A stretch of 64,000 bases of DNA from Acidovorax sp. CF316 (GTDB lineage: Bacteria; Pseudomonadota; Gammaproteobacteria; Burkholderiales; Burkholderiaceae_C), in contig NZ_AKJX01000162.1 in assembly GCF_000276605.1 (NCBI RefSeq), forward strand, positions 1-64,000, read 5' to 3'. The notes under the pieces were generated by a model that did not search any database, was not told where the DNA came from, and saw nothing but the letters and a program-made list of their open reading frames with translations. Made by a program: the position numbers and the translations under genes. Of this stretch, positions 36,361 through 44,677 are shown piece after piece (the stretch's first letter is position 1; each line of letters begins with the position of its first letter).

Positions 36361-37041
36361 TCACCCAAGCAGGGCAGGCAGCGCCGTCAGCGTGGTCCCC
36401 AGCTGCAGCAGCGTGGCGCCAAAGCCGGCTGGCGCACGGAACTGCTTGCGCGCACTGGTCGTCACGCGGGTGGCAGAGGTCCAGGCGATGGACAGACCGC
36501 GTTCCTGCAGCCGATGCACCAGGGCCACGTCCTCCCCCGTGGCCAGGGGCTCGAAGCCGCCGACCTCGCTGTAGGCCTGCGCTGTGAGCCCCAGGTTGGC
36601 ACCGTGGATGTGCCGGTGACCGTCGCGGTCCTGGTAGAGCGCATCGAACTGCGCGCGCACGGCATCGCCATGCGTGCCCCAGTCGCGCACCTGCACGGTG
36701 CCGCACACGGCATCGGCCTGCTGGCACAACTGCTGCGCAATCCAGTTGGGGGCCACCTCGCTGTCGGCATCGGTGAAGGCCAGCCAGCGCGCACCGGCCG
36801 CCAGTGCCAGATGCGCGCCAATGGCCCGTGCCGTGCCGACGTTGCGCGCCTGGCAGTCCACGGTGCGCGCGCCCAGTGCGGCAGCAATTCCCTGGGTGCC
36901 ATCGCTGCAATCGTCCAGGACCACGATCAGCAGCACGGCTTCGCCCATCAGATCGGGGCAGGCCGAGGCGACAGTCAGCGAATGCAGGCAGGCCCCGATG
37001 TGGTCCTCTTCATTGTGGGCCGGGACGATGACGGCAATCAT
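36361..37041 (-). CDS. GT2-family glycosyltransferase
   Basis: A 226-residue GT-A fold enzyme. The nucleotide-sugar start IAVIVPAHNEEDHIGACL, the acidic cluster VVLDDCSDGT, the metal motif in LAFTDADSEVAPNW, and the late ED in LATGEDVALVHRL are all present. There are no membrane helices, and it is shorter than polysaccharide synthases, so it probably transfers one sugar to a small acceptor in the cytoplasm. The ATG at 37041 gives the family start. It is divergent from the acyl-CoA dehydrogenase/PIG-L/methyltransferase operon. Glycosyltransferase, PIG-L and methyltransferase together suggest synthesis of a modified glycoside. Confidence 0.88.
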   Translation of the reverse strand: MIAVIVPAHNEEDHIGACLHSLTVASACPDLMGEAVLLIVVLDDCSDGTQGIAAALGARTVDCQARNVGTARAIGAHLALAAGARWLAFTDADSEVAPNWIAQQLCQQADAVCGTVQVRDWGTHGDAVRAQFDALYQDRDGHRHIHGANLGLTAQAYSEVGGFEPLATGEDVALVHRLQERGLSIAWTSATRVTTSARKQFRAPAGFGATLLQLGTTLTALPALLG

Positions 37042-37090
37042 GTGCGGGCCCCGCCCGGCGCTTGTCTTAGAGCGTGTGCGGCGGCCGGCT

Positions 37091-37348
37091 TCATTCCGAG
37101 GACTCTGAAGACGACGCGGCCGTGACCAGGGTCGCCTTGGCTGCCGGCTGCACCTGTGCCTGCACCGCACCAGCCGTGGTGGGCCAGAACCCAGGATCCA
37201 TGCTATTGGCCAGCACCAGCGCCAGCACCACCAGGGCCCCCGCCACTTCGGCGTACAGAAGGCCACGGCTTTCCCATGGCGAAACGGGCTGCGGGAATTC
37301 ACCGGCAGGGCGGCGGACGGAGGTGGCGGGCGGGGGCTGGATGGTCAC
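37091..37348 (-). CDS. Small single-pass membrane protein (GTG start)
   Basis: An 85-residue protein starting with GTG at 37348, 7 nt after AAGGAG. A Pro-rich cytoplasmic N-terminus (about 28 residues) precedes one hydrophobic segment (LLYAEVAGALVVLALVLAN), followed by a Gln/Ala/Ser-rich tail ending ASSSESSE. No family is recognised. It lies 49 nt upstream of the glycosyltransferase on the same strand, so it heads a three-gene minus-strand unit. Confidence 0.65.
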   Translation of the reverse strand: MTIQPPPATSVRRPAGEFPQPVSPWESRGLLYAEVAGALVVLALVLANSMDPGFWPTTAGAVQAQVQPAAKATLVTAASSSESSE

Positions 37349-37568
37349 GGCATGCTCCTTGTCAGGTGGGTGGCTGAAAGTAACCTTTGGCCTGCGCCGG
37401 GCTTGTCAGACAGCATCCTCAAGCGCTGTCATGCACGCAAAAATGAGCCTTGCATCCTTAGCCCCCTACTCGGGCACCTGTCCCACAACCCAGGCCGCCA
37501 CGGGCCGACCAGGCACCGCGCGCACTGCCGCGACAGTGGCAGGATCGAACCATGCAAGGGCCGAGCGC

Positions 37569-38642
37569 ATGCCAGTTTCCCCCAACCGCCAGGCCACCAT
37601 CCCCCGCCCGCCCACCACGACCCATGCACTGGCCGCTGCCTTGCCCGGCATGGCCACCTTGCCGATTGCAGCCCAGCTGCGGCACTTGGCAGGCCAGGGC
37701 CTGGCCCACCTGCCGCAGCCCGGCACGGGCAGCACCCTGCAGCGCTGGCAGGCCCTGAGCCGCGTGGCGCAGCACAGCCTGGCCCTGGCCAAGCTGTATG
37801 AAGGGCACACCGATGCACTGGCCATCCTGCACGAGCTGGGCGCTGACCGCAGCCGTGCAGGAGAAACCTGGGCCATGTGGGCTGCCGAGGCGCCCGGTCA
37901 GCGGGTGCAGGTTCAGCCACAGGGCGGCAACAGACAGGCCACGTTGTCCGGCGCCAAGGCCTGGTGCTCGGGCGCGCAGGGCGTCAGCCACGCGCTGCTG
38001 ACCGCATGGCTGCCCGGGGAGGACCAGAGCCAGCTCGTCGCCGTGGACCTCAGCCACCCCAGCATCCGCATGGACACCGGCACCTGGCAGGCCGTGGGCA
38101 TGGCCGACACCTTGAGTGCGGAAGTCTCTTTCGACGGCACGCCCGCCGTGCTGGTCGGCGAACCCGGTGACTACCTGCACCGGCCCGGCTTCTGGCACGG
38201 GGGCGCCGGCATTGCGGCCTGCTGGTACGGCGGTACGCTGGCGGTGGCCGATGCGCTCTACCGCGGCATGCGCGGCATGCGCGGCATGCCGGCCGAGCAC
38301 CTAGGCCATGCCTACCGCGCCGCAGCCTTCGGCAAGGTGGACCGCGTGCTCGCGGGCGTGGCCGCGCTGCTGCACGGCAGCGCCGACTGGATCGATGCGC
38401 ACCCGCATGCGGACGCCATGGCGGTGGCCCTGCGCGTGCGCCAGGCGGCCGAAGCCGGGGCCCGCTGCGTGCAGGACGAAACCGGCCGCGCACTGGGGGC
38501 CACACCCTACTGCCGCGATGCGGCGTTTGCACGTGCCGCGGCCGACCTGCCGGTCTTCATCCGCCAAAGCCACGGGGACCGCGACGACGCAGCCCTGGCC
38601 CGCGCCGTGCTGGCGCAAGAGGACTACCCATGGGCGCTGTGA
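37569..38642 (+). CDS. Acyl-CoA dehydrogenase-like flavoprotein
   Basis: A 357-residue protein with the acyl-CoA dehydrogenase fold. The all-alpha N-terminus leads to AILHELGADRSRAGETWAMW, the middle-domain strand ATLSGAKAWCSGAQGVSHAL matches the FAD-contacting region, and the C-terminal helical domain starts near FWHGGAGIAACWYGG. It is shorter than fatty-acid enzymes and I cannot find the usual catalytic Glu with certainty, so a non-beta-oxidation role is likely. It contains a three-fold 9-bp repeat encoding RGM-RGM-RGM. The start at 37569 is chosen near AAGG. The PIG-L gene overlaps its end by 13 nt. Confidence 0.8.
   Translation: MPVSPNRQATIPRPPTTTHALAAALPGMATLPIAAQLRHLAGQGLAHLPQPGTGSTLQRWQALSRVAQHSLALAKLYEGHTDALAILHELGADRSRAGETWAMWAAEAPGQRVQVQPQGGNRQATLSGAKAWCSGAQGVSHALLTAWLPGEDQSQLVAVDLSHPSIRMDTGTWQAVGMADTLSAEVSFDGTPAVLVGEPGDYLHRPGFWHGGAGIAACWYGGTLAVADALYRGMRGMRGMPAEHLGHAYRAAAFGKVDRVLAGVAALLHGSADWIDAHPHADAMAVALRVRQAAEAGARCVQDETGRALGATPYCRDAAFARAAADLPVFIRQSHGDRDDAALARAVLAQEDYPWAL
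38262..38288 (+). repeat. Three tandem copies of CGCGGCATG inside the ACAD-like gene
   Basis: Perfect 9-bp units at 38262-38270, 38271-38279 and 38280-38288. They keep the frame and encode three RGM tripeptides at the start of the C-terminal helical domain. A copy-number change would insert or delete three residues without a frameshift. Confidence 0.95.
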
Positions 38643-39436
38643 ACCACCCCGCCCCGGTGCAGGACCTGGCCCACGCCACCCGCTTCATCAGCGCGCCGCG
38701 CGTGGACGCGCGGTTCTGGCAGTCCTGGCTCTGCGAGGAAGGCATAGAGCGCGTGCCCGCCAATGCGCTCGTGGGCAAATGGCAGCGCCTGGTGGTGGTG
38801 GCGCCGCACCCCGACGACGAGATCCTGGCCTGTGGTGCCCTGCTCCACTCCCATGTGGCGCAGGGCGGCACCTGCCTGGTGGTGGCGGTGACCGATGGCG
38901 AAGCCAGCCATGCCGACGCGGCAGGGCACGATGCACAGGCCCTCGTCCGGGCACGCCAGCAGGAAAGCGCTGCGGGTCTGCAGCGCCTGGCGGTACCGGC
39001 GCAGGCCGTGACCCGTCTGGGCCTGCCCGATGGCAAGCTGCTGCACCGCGCCGAGGAACTTCAGGCGCAGTTGGCGGCGCTGATCCACCCGTCGGACGTG
39101 GTGCTGACCACCTGGCGGCTCGACGGGCATCCCGACCACGAGGCCTGTGGCCGCGCCTGCGCGCAGGCCTGCCAGGCCAACGGCGCCACGCTCATCGAGG
39201 CGCCGGTGTGGATGTGGCACTGGGCCGAACCCTGGGACCCGCAGGTGGACTGGACCCGCCTGACCGGCGTGGGCATCGACGCCGACACCCTCGCGCGCAA
39301 GCTCCACGCGCTGGCCGCGCACCGCTCGCAGCTCACGCCCCGCTCGCCCACCCTGCCCCCGGTGCTGGACGCCGCGCTCATCGAGCGTGCCGGCTGGGAT
39401 GCCGAATACTTCTTTACTAGCAGGCAACCACCATGA
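38630..39436 (+). CDS. PIG-L (LmbE-like) family deacetylase
   Basis: A 268-residue zinc-dependent N-deacetylase-like protein. The metal motif is VVVAPHPDDEILACG near residue 57, with a further His pair in DGHPDHEACGRAC. Known members remove acetyl from N-acetylglucosaminyl lipids or thiols (GlcNAc-PI, MshB, BshB). It overlaps the ACAD-like gene by 13 nt and the methyltransferase by 4 nt (ATGA), so the three proteins are made together. With a glycosyltransferase divergent next door, the substrate is probably an N-acetyl-sugar conjugate; this is inference. Confidence 0.9.
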   Translation: MGAVNHPAPVQDLAHATRFISAPRVDARFWQSWLCEEGIERVPANALVGKWQRLVVVAPHPDDEILACGALLHSHVAQGGTCLVVAVTDGEASHADAAGHDAQALVRARQQESAAGLQRLAVPAQAVTRLGLPDGKLLHRAEELQAQLAALIHPSDVVLTTWRLDGHPDHEACGRACAQACQANGATLIEAPVWMWHWAEPWDPQVDWTRLTGVGIDADTLARKLHALAAHRSQLTPRSPTLPPVLDAALIERAGWDAEYFFTSRQPP

Positions 39437-40050
39437 TCGCCAAGGCCCCGCAAAACCTGTTCGACCCGCTGTTCGCCCGTGGCCCCGACCCCTGGCACTT
39501 CGAGGGCAGCTGGTACGAGGCGCGCAAGCGCGACCTGCTGCTGGCCAGCCTGCCGCGCCCGCGCTATGCATCGGTGTTCGAGCCCGGCTGTGCGGGCGGC
39601 TTCGTCTCCGAGCAGCTGGCGCAGCGCTGCGACCGGCTGCTGGCCTGGGACGGCTCCCGGCGGGCGGTGGCCTACGCGGCCGACCGGTTGAAACCCCATG
39701 CGCACGCCGAAGCCGCGCACGGCTGGGTGCCGGACCAATGGCCCGACGGCCACTTCGACCTCATCGTGCTCGGAGAACTGCTGTACTACCTGACGGAGCG
39801 CGACATCGAGCGCCTGGCGCAGCGCTGCCGCACCACGCTGCTCGCCAGCGGACCCGAGGCCACGGTGCTTGCATGCCACTGGCTGCACCCGTTCGAGGGT
39901 TTTCCGCTGGGCGGCGCGCGCGTGCATGCCATCCTGCACGAGCAGCTGCAGATTCCGCGGGTGGCGCAGTGGCACGATGCAGACTTTGGACTGGAGCTGT
40001 GGTCCGCCGATCCGCAAAGCACGGCCCAGCGGGAAGGGCGCAGGGACTGA
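39433..40050 (+). CDS. NodS-like SAM-dependent methyltransferase
   Basis: A 205-residue class I methyltransferase. It begins FDPLFARGPDPWHFEGSWYE, as in the NodS family, which N-methylates deacetylated chitooligosaccharides in rhizobia. The SAM loop is SVFEPGCAGGFVSEQLA, and the acidic beta-2 end is in LLAWDGSRRAV. Pairing with a PIG-L deacetylase mirrors NodB-NodS logic: expose an amine on a sugar, then methylate it. The ATG overlaps the PIG-L stop. It ends 12 nt from the convergent hybrid kinase gene. Confidence 0.85.
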   Translation: MIAKAPQNLFDPLFARGPDPWHFEGSWYEARKRDLLLASLPRPRYASVFEPGCAGGFVSEQLAQRCDRLLAWDGSRRAVAYAADRLKPHAHAEAAHGWVPDQWPDGHFDLIVLGELLYYLTERDIERLAQRCRTTLLASGPEATVLACHWLHPFEGFPLGGARVHAILHEQLQIPRVAQWHDADFGLELWSADPQSTAQREGRRD

Positions 40051-40062
40051 GCCAGCCGGCGT

Positions 40063-42012
40063 TCAGGCCAGCGCCTGCAGCAGCAGGTGCGGCTGCAGCG
40101 GCTTGCCCAGGTGCTGGTCGAAGCCTGCGGCGAGCGCACGGTCACGGTCCTGCGGGCGGGCAAAGGCCGTGAGCGCGATGGCGCGCAGCCGCGGTCGTCC
40201 CGCAGCCGCCTCCATCTCGCGCACCTTGGCGATCAGGTCGTAGCCATCGCGGCCCGGCAGGCCGATGTCGCTCACGAACAGATCGGGCCACGCCATCTCG
40301 AACTGGGCAATGGCGGTCTCGTAGCTATCGGCCACGCGCACGCTGGCACCCTCGTCGGTGAGCACGATGCTGAGCATCTCGCTGGTATCGGCGTTGTCGT
40401 CCACGACCAGGATGTCCTTGCCCTGCAGCAGGCGCACTTCGCGGGCCTGCGGAATGGCCTGCACGTCGCCGTCGCTCGCCGGCGCCTCCTCGTAGGCGAC
40501 CAGCAGGCGCGCCGTCATTGCCGTACCCTTGCCGGCCCCCGCGCTGCTGGCCGAAATGGTGCCCCCGTGCAGGTCGACCAGGTGCTTGACGATGGACAGG
40601 CCCAGCCCCAGACCGCCGTGGGCGCGGTTTCCCGGCGCGCCGCTTTGCGTGAAGCGCTGGAACAGATAGGGCAGAAATCCCACCTCTATGCCTGCACCGT
40701 GGTCCTGCACAACGAGGATCAGTTCATCTGCCTCCCGCCGCAGGCGCAACTGGACCGTACCGCCTTTTTCCGAGAACTTGATGGCATTGGTCACCAGGTT
40801 CCACACGATCTGCTGGAAGCGTGTGATATCGAGCCAGGCAGGCTCGTCCGTATCGTCACAAGCCACTTCGAGGGTGATGTTCCTGGCCAACGCCAGGTCG
40901 CGCAATGCATCGAGCGAGATGCGCACGAGTTCCACCGGGTTGGCCCACTCGCGGTGCAGGCGCAGCTTGCCCGATGCGATGCGCGAGACGTCAAGGATGT
41001 CGGAGATGATGCGCCCCTGCGCCTTGGCACCGCGCTCGATGGCATCGATGCCTCGCGCCAGCGTGTCGGCGTTGGTGTTCGGGCGCTTGAGCATGTGCAC
41101 CCACCCGGTGATCAGCGTGAGCGGGGTGCGCAACTCGTGCGAGAGCACGGCCACGAAGTCGTCCTTGGTGCGGCTGTGCCGCTCCGCCAGAACGCGCGCT
41201 GCCTGTTCGCGCTCGAGCAGCTCCTCGCGTCGGCGTTCGAAGTCGATGCGCTCTGACAGGTCGGACGCAATGCCGATGCGGATGCCCCGCTCCACATGGT
41301 TGGACATGCTCCATTCGAGCAGCATTTCCTGCCCATCGCCGCGGATCAGCGGAAATTCGCCTTGCCAGTTGGCGTCGGCAGGGCTCAGCATGCGGCCCTG
41401 CACGAAATCCTTCCAGGCCTCGGGCGCGAACGAGGTCACTGCCAGCCCGACCAGTTCAGCGCGGCTGCGCTGAAACAGCACTTCGGCGGCGGGATTCACG
41501 TCGGCGAAACAGCCTGCCGAATCGACCAGCATCATGGCCACAGGGGCCTGGTCATAGATGGCACGAAAGCGGATTTCACTGCGGCGCAGATCCTCTTCCG
41601 CAGTGCGTGCGCGTATCAGCGCCTGCAGCGTGGCCACCATCAGCGGCGGCTCGGCGGGATGCACCATGTAGGCGTCTGCGCCGGCATTGAGCCCCGCTAC
41701 CTTGTGCTCGCTTTGCATGTAGGTGGCGGACAGGTGGATGATGGGCGTGAACTCGGTGCGCGCATCCGCGCGCAGAACCCGGCACACCTCGAAGCCATCC
41801 ATGTCCGGCAGGTGCACGTCCAGCACCACGGCCGAGACGTTGAGCTTGGCCGCTTCGATGGCTGCGCTGCCCGTCGCGGCCTCTTCCGTCTGGAAACCCG
41901 CGGCGCGGATGACGCGCGCTGTGGCATACCGGGTTACCGGATTGTCGTCAACCACCAGCACGGTGTGCCGGCTGCGGTCGATCGTGGGAAGGATGATGGC
42001 GGGGTTGGTCAT
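40063..42012 (-). CDS. REC-PAS-histidine kinase-REC hybrid
   Basis: A 649-residue soluble hybrid kinase. The N-terminal receiver (about 17-135) has LVVDDNP and Asp in VVLDVHLPDMDG. The PAS domain follows (about 150-260), then HisKA with LSHELRTPLTLITG and HATPase with LVTNAIKFSEKGG and GGLGLGLSIVKHL. The C-terminal receiver (about 530-649) has ILVVDDNAD and Asp in LFVSDIGLPG. It starts 3 nt after the previous kinase gene stop and ends the stressosome operon, so it probably relays or modulates stressosome output. It is convergent with the methyltransferase gene. Confidence 0.9.
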   Translation of the reverse strand: MTNPAIILPTIDRSRHTVLVVDDNPVTRYATARVIRAAGFQTEEAATGSAAIEAAKLNVSAVVLDVHLPDMDGFEVCRVLRADARTEFTPIIHLSATYMQSEHKVAGLNAGADAYMVHPAEPPLMVATLQALIRARTAEEDLRRSEIRFRAIYDQAPVAMMLVDSAGCFADVNPAAEVLFQRSRAELVGLAVTSFAPEAWKDFVQGRMLSPADANWQGEFPLIRGDGQEMLLEWSMSNHVERGIRIGIASDLSERIDFERRREELLEREQAARVLAERHSRTKDDFVAVLSHELRTPLTLITGWVHMLKRPNTNADTLARGIDAIERGAKAQGRIISDILDVSRIASGKLRLHREWANPVELVRISLDALRDLALARNITLEVACDDTDEPAWLDITRFQQIVWNLVTNAIKFSEKGGTVQLRLRREADELILVVQDHGAGIEVGFLPYLFQRFTQSGAPGNRAHGGLGLGLSIVKHLVDLHGGTISASSAGAGKGTAMTARLLVAYEEAPASDGDVQAIPQAREVRLLQGKDILVVDDNADTSEMLSIVLTDEGASVRVADSYETAIAQFEMAWPDLFVSDIGLPGRDGYDLIAKVREMEAAAGRPRLRAIALTAFARPQDRDRALAAGFDQHLGKPLQPHLLLQALA

Positions 42013-42015
42013 GGA

Positions 42016-42900
42016 TCAGGCCTGCACGCGGCCGCCGGCAGCGGCAGGTGACAGTTCCACGGGGACGATGACGGAGAAGACGGAGCCCTCGCCCACCACG
42101 CTGCGCACGTCGATGGAGCCCCCCAGCAGCGTCGCCAGCTGCTTGGACAAGGCCAGGCCCAGGCCGGTTCCGCGCAGGGGCTTGCGCACCGGGGCCTCTA
42201 CCTGCGAAAAATCGTTGAACAGCACCGGCAGGTGCTCCGGCGCGATGCCGATGCCGGTGTCCGACACGGCGAAGCGCACCATGCCCTCCCCTTCCAACGT
42301 CACCGATACCCGCACCTCGCCGCGAGCGGTGAACTTGAGCGCGTTGGAGATGAAATTGCGCAAGATCTGCGAGAGCTTGCGGTCGTCGTTGTACAGGCGC
42401 GACAGGCCGACCGGCTCCTCGAACACCAGGCTGAGGTCCTGGTTTTCCACAATGGGCTTGAACATGCCGCGCAGGGCCGTGAACAGGTCCATCATCTCGA
42501 ACCATGCGGGCGAAACGTCGAGCCGGCCGGCCTCGATCTTGGCAAGGTCGAGCAGGTCGTCGACCATGCTCGAAAACTCCTCGGAAGTGGTCTGGATAAA
42601 GCGCACCTGGCGCTCCTGCTCCTCGGTCAGAGGGCCATCCACCCGGTCGAGCAGCAAGCGCACCAGGCTCAAGGTGGCGCCGATGGGCGTGCGGAACTCG
42701 TGGCTCATGTACGACAGAAACCTGCTCTTGAGCTGGGTGGCGTGCTTGAGCTGCTCGGCCTGCTCGTCGAGCTCTGCGTAGAGCGCCACCACGCCGCGGT
42801 TGGTTTCCTCGAGCTCTTCCCGCAGGGCCTGCATTTCGGACTGCAGGGCCTCGACTTCGGCCTGGCTTTGCTCCAGCTGGGCTTTCATATCGTCACTCAA
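42016..42900 (-). CDS. Soluble histidine kinase of the stressosome operon
   Basis: A 294-residue kinase without a membrane segment or known sensor domain. The N-terminal 60 residues are coiled coil (LEQSQAEVEALQSEMQALRE). HisKA has YMSHEFRTPIGATLSLVRLL, and HATPase has FISNALKFTARGE and RGTGLGLALSKQL. A coiled coil in place of a sensor suggests that it is driven by a partner protein. Its start overlaps the phosphatase gene by 8 nt and its stop is 3 nt before the hybrid kinase, giving a tightly packed signalling operon. Confidence 0.9.
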   Translation of the reverse strand: MSDDMKAQLEQSQAEVEALQSEMQALREELEETNRGVVALYAELDEQAEQLKHATQLKSRFLSYMSHEFRTPIGATLSLVRLLLDRVDGPLTEEQERQVRFIQTTSEEFSSMVDDLLDLAKIEAGRLDVSPAWFEMMDLFTALRGMFKPIVENQDLSLVFEEPVGLSRLYNDDRKLSQILRNFISNALKFTARGEVRVSVTLEGEGMVRFAVSDTGIGIAPEHLPVLFNDFSQVEAPVRKPLRGTGLGLALSKQLATLLGGSIDVRSVVGEGSVFSVIVPVELSPAAAGGRVQA

Positions 42901-43900
42901 GCGTGTCTCCCTGTTTTACCACCAGCACGGTGGCGTCATCGCGGCCCCGGCTCTGCTGCCACAACAAGGCCGCGGCAATCAGCGTGGGGTCGCGCTGCAG
43001 CAGCGGCACCACTTCCTCGGACTTCCAGCGCGAGGCAATGCCATCGCTGTGCACCACAGCCACCGCGTGGTCGGGCAGTACCAGCCGCGCCACCTCGGTC
43101 TTGCGCACCTGCACGCCCACGGTACCATGCTGGGTCACCATGGAGCGGTCGAACACGCCCGAGATGATGCGCCCCATCACGTTGCCAGCCCCAGCGTACT
43201 CCAGTCGGGACGAAGACTCTATCCGCATGGCGAACAATGCCGCCCCGCGCGTGGTCTGCAGCCCGGTGTGGACGTCCTGCACCAGACGGTCGAGCGGTAC
43301 GAAGGGATCGCCGGCAAACACCTCCAGCGCCGCCTCGGCCGCGGCGGCGGCATGGGGACCATGGCCCAGGCCGTCTGCCAGCACCGCCGACACCGTGCCG
43401 TTGTCGATGGCCACGGCCCAGCCATCGCCGCACACCGTTTCTCCAGGTGCCGCGACGCTCACGGCACCCCACTGGCGCTCAGGCCTTGCCGCGTGCCCGG
43501 TGGCGCGCACGCGCACCACGCATACCGTGCCCCGCGCGGTGGAGTGGATGTCGAACCCGCTGGCAAGCCGGCGTATGGCCCCCAGGCCGGTGCCGGGCGA
43601 GCCCGATCCGGTCGACACGCCGTCCTGGAAGGAGCGCTGCACATCCTCCATGCCGGGGCCCTTGTCCAGCGCCAGTATCTCCACCTCCTGCGCTGCGGGC
43701 AGCGCAGCTATCCACAACTCGCCCTGCACCGCGTGGCGAACGAGGTTGGTGCCCAGCTCGGTGGCAATGAGGGACAGGCGTCCTGCATCCACCTCGCTCC
43801 AGCCCCAGCCCTCGACGGTCCTGGCGCAAAAGCGACGGACGTCACCGACGCAACTGGCATCCGTCATGCGAAAGGGCCGGTGGCTCCACCCGCGTGTCAC
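42893..43900 (-). CDS. SpoIIE/RsbX-type PP2C phosphatase with N-terminal RsbT-like ATPase domain
   Basis: About 335 residues in two parts. The N-terminal half (about 1-140) is an HATPase of anti-sigma type with LSLIATELGTNLVRHAVQG and GTGLGAIRRLASG. The C-terminal half is a PP2C/SpoIIE domain with VSAVLADGLGHGPHAAAAA and a final GRDDATVLVVK. I take the GTG at 43900, whose GTGA overlaps the rsbT stop, because the family strand (PFRMTDASCVGDVRRF) starts before the first ATG (43867). RsbX-type phosphatases reset the stressosome by dephosphorylating RsbS and RsbR; the added ATPase domain is seen in proteobacterial versions. Confidence 0.85.
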   Translation of the reverse strand: MTRGWSHRPFRMTDASCVGDVRRFCARTVEGWGWSEVDAGRLSLIATELGTNLVRHAVQGELWIAALPAAQEVEILALDKGPGMEDVQRSFQDGVSTGSGSPGTGLGAIRRLASGFDIHSTARGTVCVVRVRATGHAARPERQWGAVSVAAPGETVCGDGWAVAIDNGTVSAVLADGLGHGPHAAAAAEAALEVFAGDPFVPLDRLVQDVHTGLQTTRGAALFAMRIESSSRLEYAGAGNVMGRIISGVFDRSMVTQHGTVGVQVRKTEVARLVLPDHAVAVVHSDGIASRWKSEEVVPLLQRDPTLIAAALLWQQSRGRDDATVLVVKQGDTLE

Positions 43901-44301
43901 TTCCACTTGGTGATGCTCACGCGGGTGCCCTGGCCGGGCGCAGATTCGACCGAGAAGTCGCTGACCAGCCGCTTGCTGCCGGGCAGGCCCAGGCCCATGC
44001 CCCCACCCGAGGTCCAGCCATCGGTCATGGCCAGCTTCATGTCGGCGATGCCGGGGCCTTCGTCCTCGAAATGCAAGGCCAGACCGGTCTTGGTCCCGGC
44101 TTCGACCACTTCCCAGCGCATGCGGCCGCCGCCGCCATGGATGAGGGTGTTGCGCGAGAGCTCGCTCGCGGCGGTGATCATCTTGGTCTGTTCGACCAGC
44201 GAGAACTTGAGCAGTTGGCACAGCGAGCGCACGGCCTGCCGGCTGGCCACGATGTGCTGCTCACTCTGAAGCGGCAGCGTGCCGGTGCGTTCAATCGACA
44301 A
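43897..44301 (-). CDS. rsbT: RsbT-like switch kinase
   Basis: A 134-residue GHKL ATPase related to anti-sigma kinases. The N-box is TAASELSRNTLIHGGGG, and the G1/G2 loops are EDEGPGIAD and GGGMGLGLPGSKRLV. In stressosomes RsbT phosphorylates RsbS and RsbR on a STAS Ser/Thr and is then released to activate its output target. The likely start is TTG at 44301, overlapping rsbS by 11 nt; no ATG fits the family start (TLPLQSEQHIVASRQAVR). The following phosphatase gene overlaps it by 4 nt. Confidence 0.88.
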   Translation of the reverse strand: MSIERTGTLPLQSEQHIVASRQAVRSLCQLLKFSLVEQTKMITAASELSRNTLIHGGGGRMRWEVVEAGTKTGLALHFEDEGPGIADMKLAMTDGWTSGGGMGLGLPGSKRLVSDFSVESAPGQGTRVSITKWK

Positions 44302-44665
44302 AGCCGCTCTCCTCGCGTGCGCGCTGCAGCAAGGCCAGGCCGCGCTCCACGTTGAGTGCAGTCTTCACGCCTTCGAGCGAGAGGCCCAGTTCCACCAGCG
44401 TGATGGCCACGGCCGGCTGCATGCCCACCACGACGGTGGTGGCAGAGAGGATGCGGGCAATGCCCGAGATGCTGGCCAGCATGCGTCCCACGAAGGAGTC
44501 CACGATCTCGAGCGCCGAGATGTCGATCATCACGCCGCTGGCGCCGGTCTTGGCGATGCGGTCGGCCAGGTCGTCCTGCAGTGCCAGGGCGGTCTGGTCC
44601 TGCATGTCCACCTGGATGGTGACCAGCAGGGTTGCGCCCATGCGCAGTATCGGTATGCGTTCCAT
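44291..44665 (-). CDS. rsbS: RsbS-like single-domain STAS protein
   Basis: A 124-residue STAS protein. The phosphorylation loop IDISALEIVDSFVGRML is the RsbS signature, with S57 at the position equivalent to the phosphorylated serine of Bacillus RsbS. The start MERIPILRMGATLLVTIQ is typical. In stressosomes RsbS forms the core with RsbR and holds RsbT until stress. It lies 12 nt downstream of rsbR and overlaps rsbT. Confidence 0.92.
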   Translation of the reverse strand: MERIPILRMGATLLVTIQVDMQDQTALALQDDLADRIAKTGASGVMIDISALEIVDSFVGRMLASISGIARILSATTVVVGMQPAVAITLVELGLSLEGVKTALNVERGLALLQRAREESGFVD

Positions 44666-44677
44666 GCGCGCTACCGG

